Assembly (NCBI GenBank): GCA_914767715.1
Contig: OU612068.1
Coordinates: forward strand, 17,920,001-17,984,000
DNA length: 64,000 nt
DNA from: Membranipora membranacea
Lineage: Eukaryota > Bryozoa > Gymnolaemata > Cheilostomatida > Membraniporidae
Direction of reading: 5' to 3'
Shown here: positions 62,572-64,000 of the stretch, piece by piece
How positions within the stretch are numbered: the stretch's first letter is position 1
Layout of the letters: the number at the start of each line of letters is the position of its first letter
Translations under genes and position numbers: made by a program
Notes under the pieces: generated by a model
The model's database searches: none
Told to the model about the DNA's origin: nothing
Seen by the model: the letters and a program-made list of their open reading frames with translations, nothing else

Positions 62572-64000
62572 CAAACTGACCTTCATTAGCAATAGGAGTG
62601 TTTCAGCTTCAAAATCCTTCATGAGCGTATACTTCTAATCTTCCCAAGTCTAAAGATCTAGAGGTATTTCATTCCAGCAAGGCTACTGCACGCCTAATGG
62701 GCCTTTAAATCTCGTCACAGAGAATTTTATAATGTTGGACTTCCTGACAAGGGGAATTTTTTACTGACATCGTCTTAATAACCGAAACTTCTCAAAGACG
62801 CTTTGTTAAGGCGATGAGTCAACTTAGCAACTGAATAACGTTATCAGACATGCAAACAAATACTGGCAAACAAGTTTGTATTCATTGCGGTTACACAATA
62901 AAGGTCCAAAAGTTTACTTCCTTGTCTGGCATCATCATCATCACAAGTTAACAGCAAGTTTCGCAATAATAAAGTTAGTTGGATGTCAATCTTCCTGGTA
63001 GCAGGTGCTTGCAGAATCATTATAGAATGAAAGCCATGATCTAGATTCATTCCAGATTCGAGCTGTCATATAGACATTATCCCGATGTGGTCATAAGAAT
63101 AGCTCTTTCCTTTAAGTTTTCTTTAATCCATATACTGGTCCTCATATTGGTTAAAAGGCATAGTATTGACTCAATGATGAAAGTCAGTAGCAGCTTGTGG
63201 CAGCACCAGCCTCAGAACAAGCAGCAGCAGGAAAAGGTGTGTGGGGAGTGTAGGAGTTGGGCCCAGTATAAACAGGGTATAAATTAGTTAAGGGGATATA
63301 TTAGAGTTGTCTGCTTATCTCCAGACATGAGATCGTAGATGCTAGACTAGCCTGTCTTGACAAGCTTGTCAAGACAGGCCAGACCAGACTTGCTTACAAG
63401 TCTGCCATAAACCAAGGTCAAAAGCCATGAGGTATAAAATGTATATGGTCTAGGGCTCTAGGCGGTCATACAAAGAGGCCCGGCAAAGTACATGTGATAG
63501 GAGCTTGTTCTAAGCTATGTAAATATGACTATTGTTTTTAACTCACTGAGATTATTTTCTGGCATTTATCTCATCAGGGAGGGGTGGACACCACAATAAT
63601 AGGGAAAGAGTGTGATAGTTGGGCCAAACAATCATAATGTATTCCATCGTAAATCGTAATCAATCATAAAAAAGTATCTTAGAATAACAAAATGATGGTT
63701 TATCAATCAATAAATTTATTATGAATAATGAAAGTTGAACAAAAAAGCTTTACATTGCATTAAAAACTGCTTCCATTTTAGTATGTATATTCGGCCGGCC
63801 GCGGTACAGAAATATGGTGGTAGAGTGATGAGTGTGTAGGGATATTTTGCGCTCAGCTCCTGCATGCAGAGCTACTGTACTGTAGCCACTGATATATATT
63901 ATATGGATGAGGGGAACATATATGACCCTGAACAAGCATATGGCTATTAATGTATGATTGGTGGACCGCATTTCTCAATTTCAATTGGTCCACAAGTTCA
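62572..64000. other. Right-edge noncoding stretch
   Basis: It includes the hairpin at 63346-63382 and AT-rich DNA. No exon with supported splice sites was found. Confidence 0.4.
63346..63382. repeat. Hairpin TAGCCTGTCTTGACAAGCTTGTCAAGACAGGC
   Basis: A near-perfect palindrome centred on AAGCTT, related to the one at 39824 (AGCCTGGCTTGACTAGCTTG then TCAAGACAGGCT). Confidence 0.85.

Noticed and set aside
63750-63971. Minus-strand 73-codon frame at the right edge
   Set aside because: No domain, no splice context, and composition like the surrounding noncoding DNA.

Overview
The window reads as nuclear DNA of a non-vertebrate animal, probably marine. It is AT-rich, its genes are split by GT-AG introns of about 0.2-1.5 kb, and it is full of foldback elements, tandem arrays and short retroposons. 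It encodes leucine-rich-repeat/TIR Toll-like receptors, C2H2 zinc-finger proteins, a thrombospondin type 1 (TSP1) protein and a Costars-domain protein. I cannot fix the phylum from the sequence alone. All gene models come from hand-traced splice sites and reading-frame phase; no transcript evidence was available.

Left part (1-18 kb). A minus-strand gene of unknown function (446-1457) runs off the left edge. Next come two paralogous multi-zinc-finger genes arranged head to head: gene A (minus, 9167 to 4112, 11 coding exons, ten fingers, 633 aa) and gene B (plus, 11192 to 17231, 11 coding exons, nine fingers, 559 aa). They share finger order, mostly matching intron phases and a related last exon, so they are an inverted duplication around a shared 2-kb promoter region. 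A decayed inverted copy of one gene B exon lies at 17902-17996.

Middle left (18-28 kb). A five-exon plus-strand gene (18896-22408) encodes a predicted secreted protein ending in a Costars domain, a domain normally found in cytosolic actin regulators. Its second exon has a stretch resembling the neuropeptide Y family. Converging on it is a minus-strand gene (27528 to about 22798) for a secreted low-complexity/TSP1 protein with a possible Ig-like tail.

Repeat-rich middle (28-50 kb). No convincing intact gene is visible. It holds a 1.37-kb foldback (32707-34074), a tandem array of about 1-kb units (34.3-38.0 kb), a satellite-like array (41.3-43.9 kb), two further repeat blocks (43.95-46.4 kb), a tandem pair of U2-snRNA-headed SINE-like units (48.0-48.5 kb) and a split tRNA-like element (49.3 kb).

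Right part (50-62 kb). Two Toll-like receptor genes lie in tandem on the minus strand (53894 to 50031, 908 aa; 61574 to 57158, 916 aa). Each has one large exon for the LRR ectodomain, transmembrane segment and start of TIR, plus three small exons with identical phases for the rest of TIR. Foldback elements flank or separate them. The last 2 kb shows a foldback element and nothing else clear.
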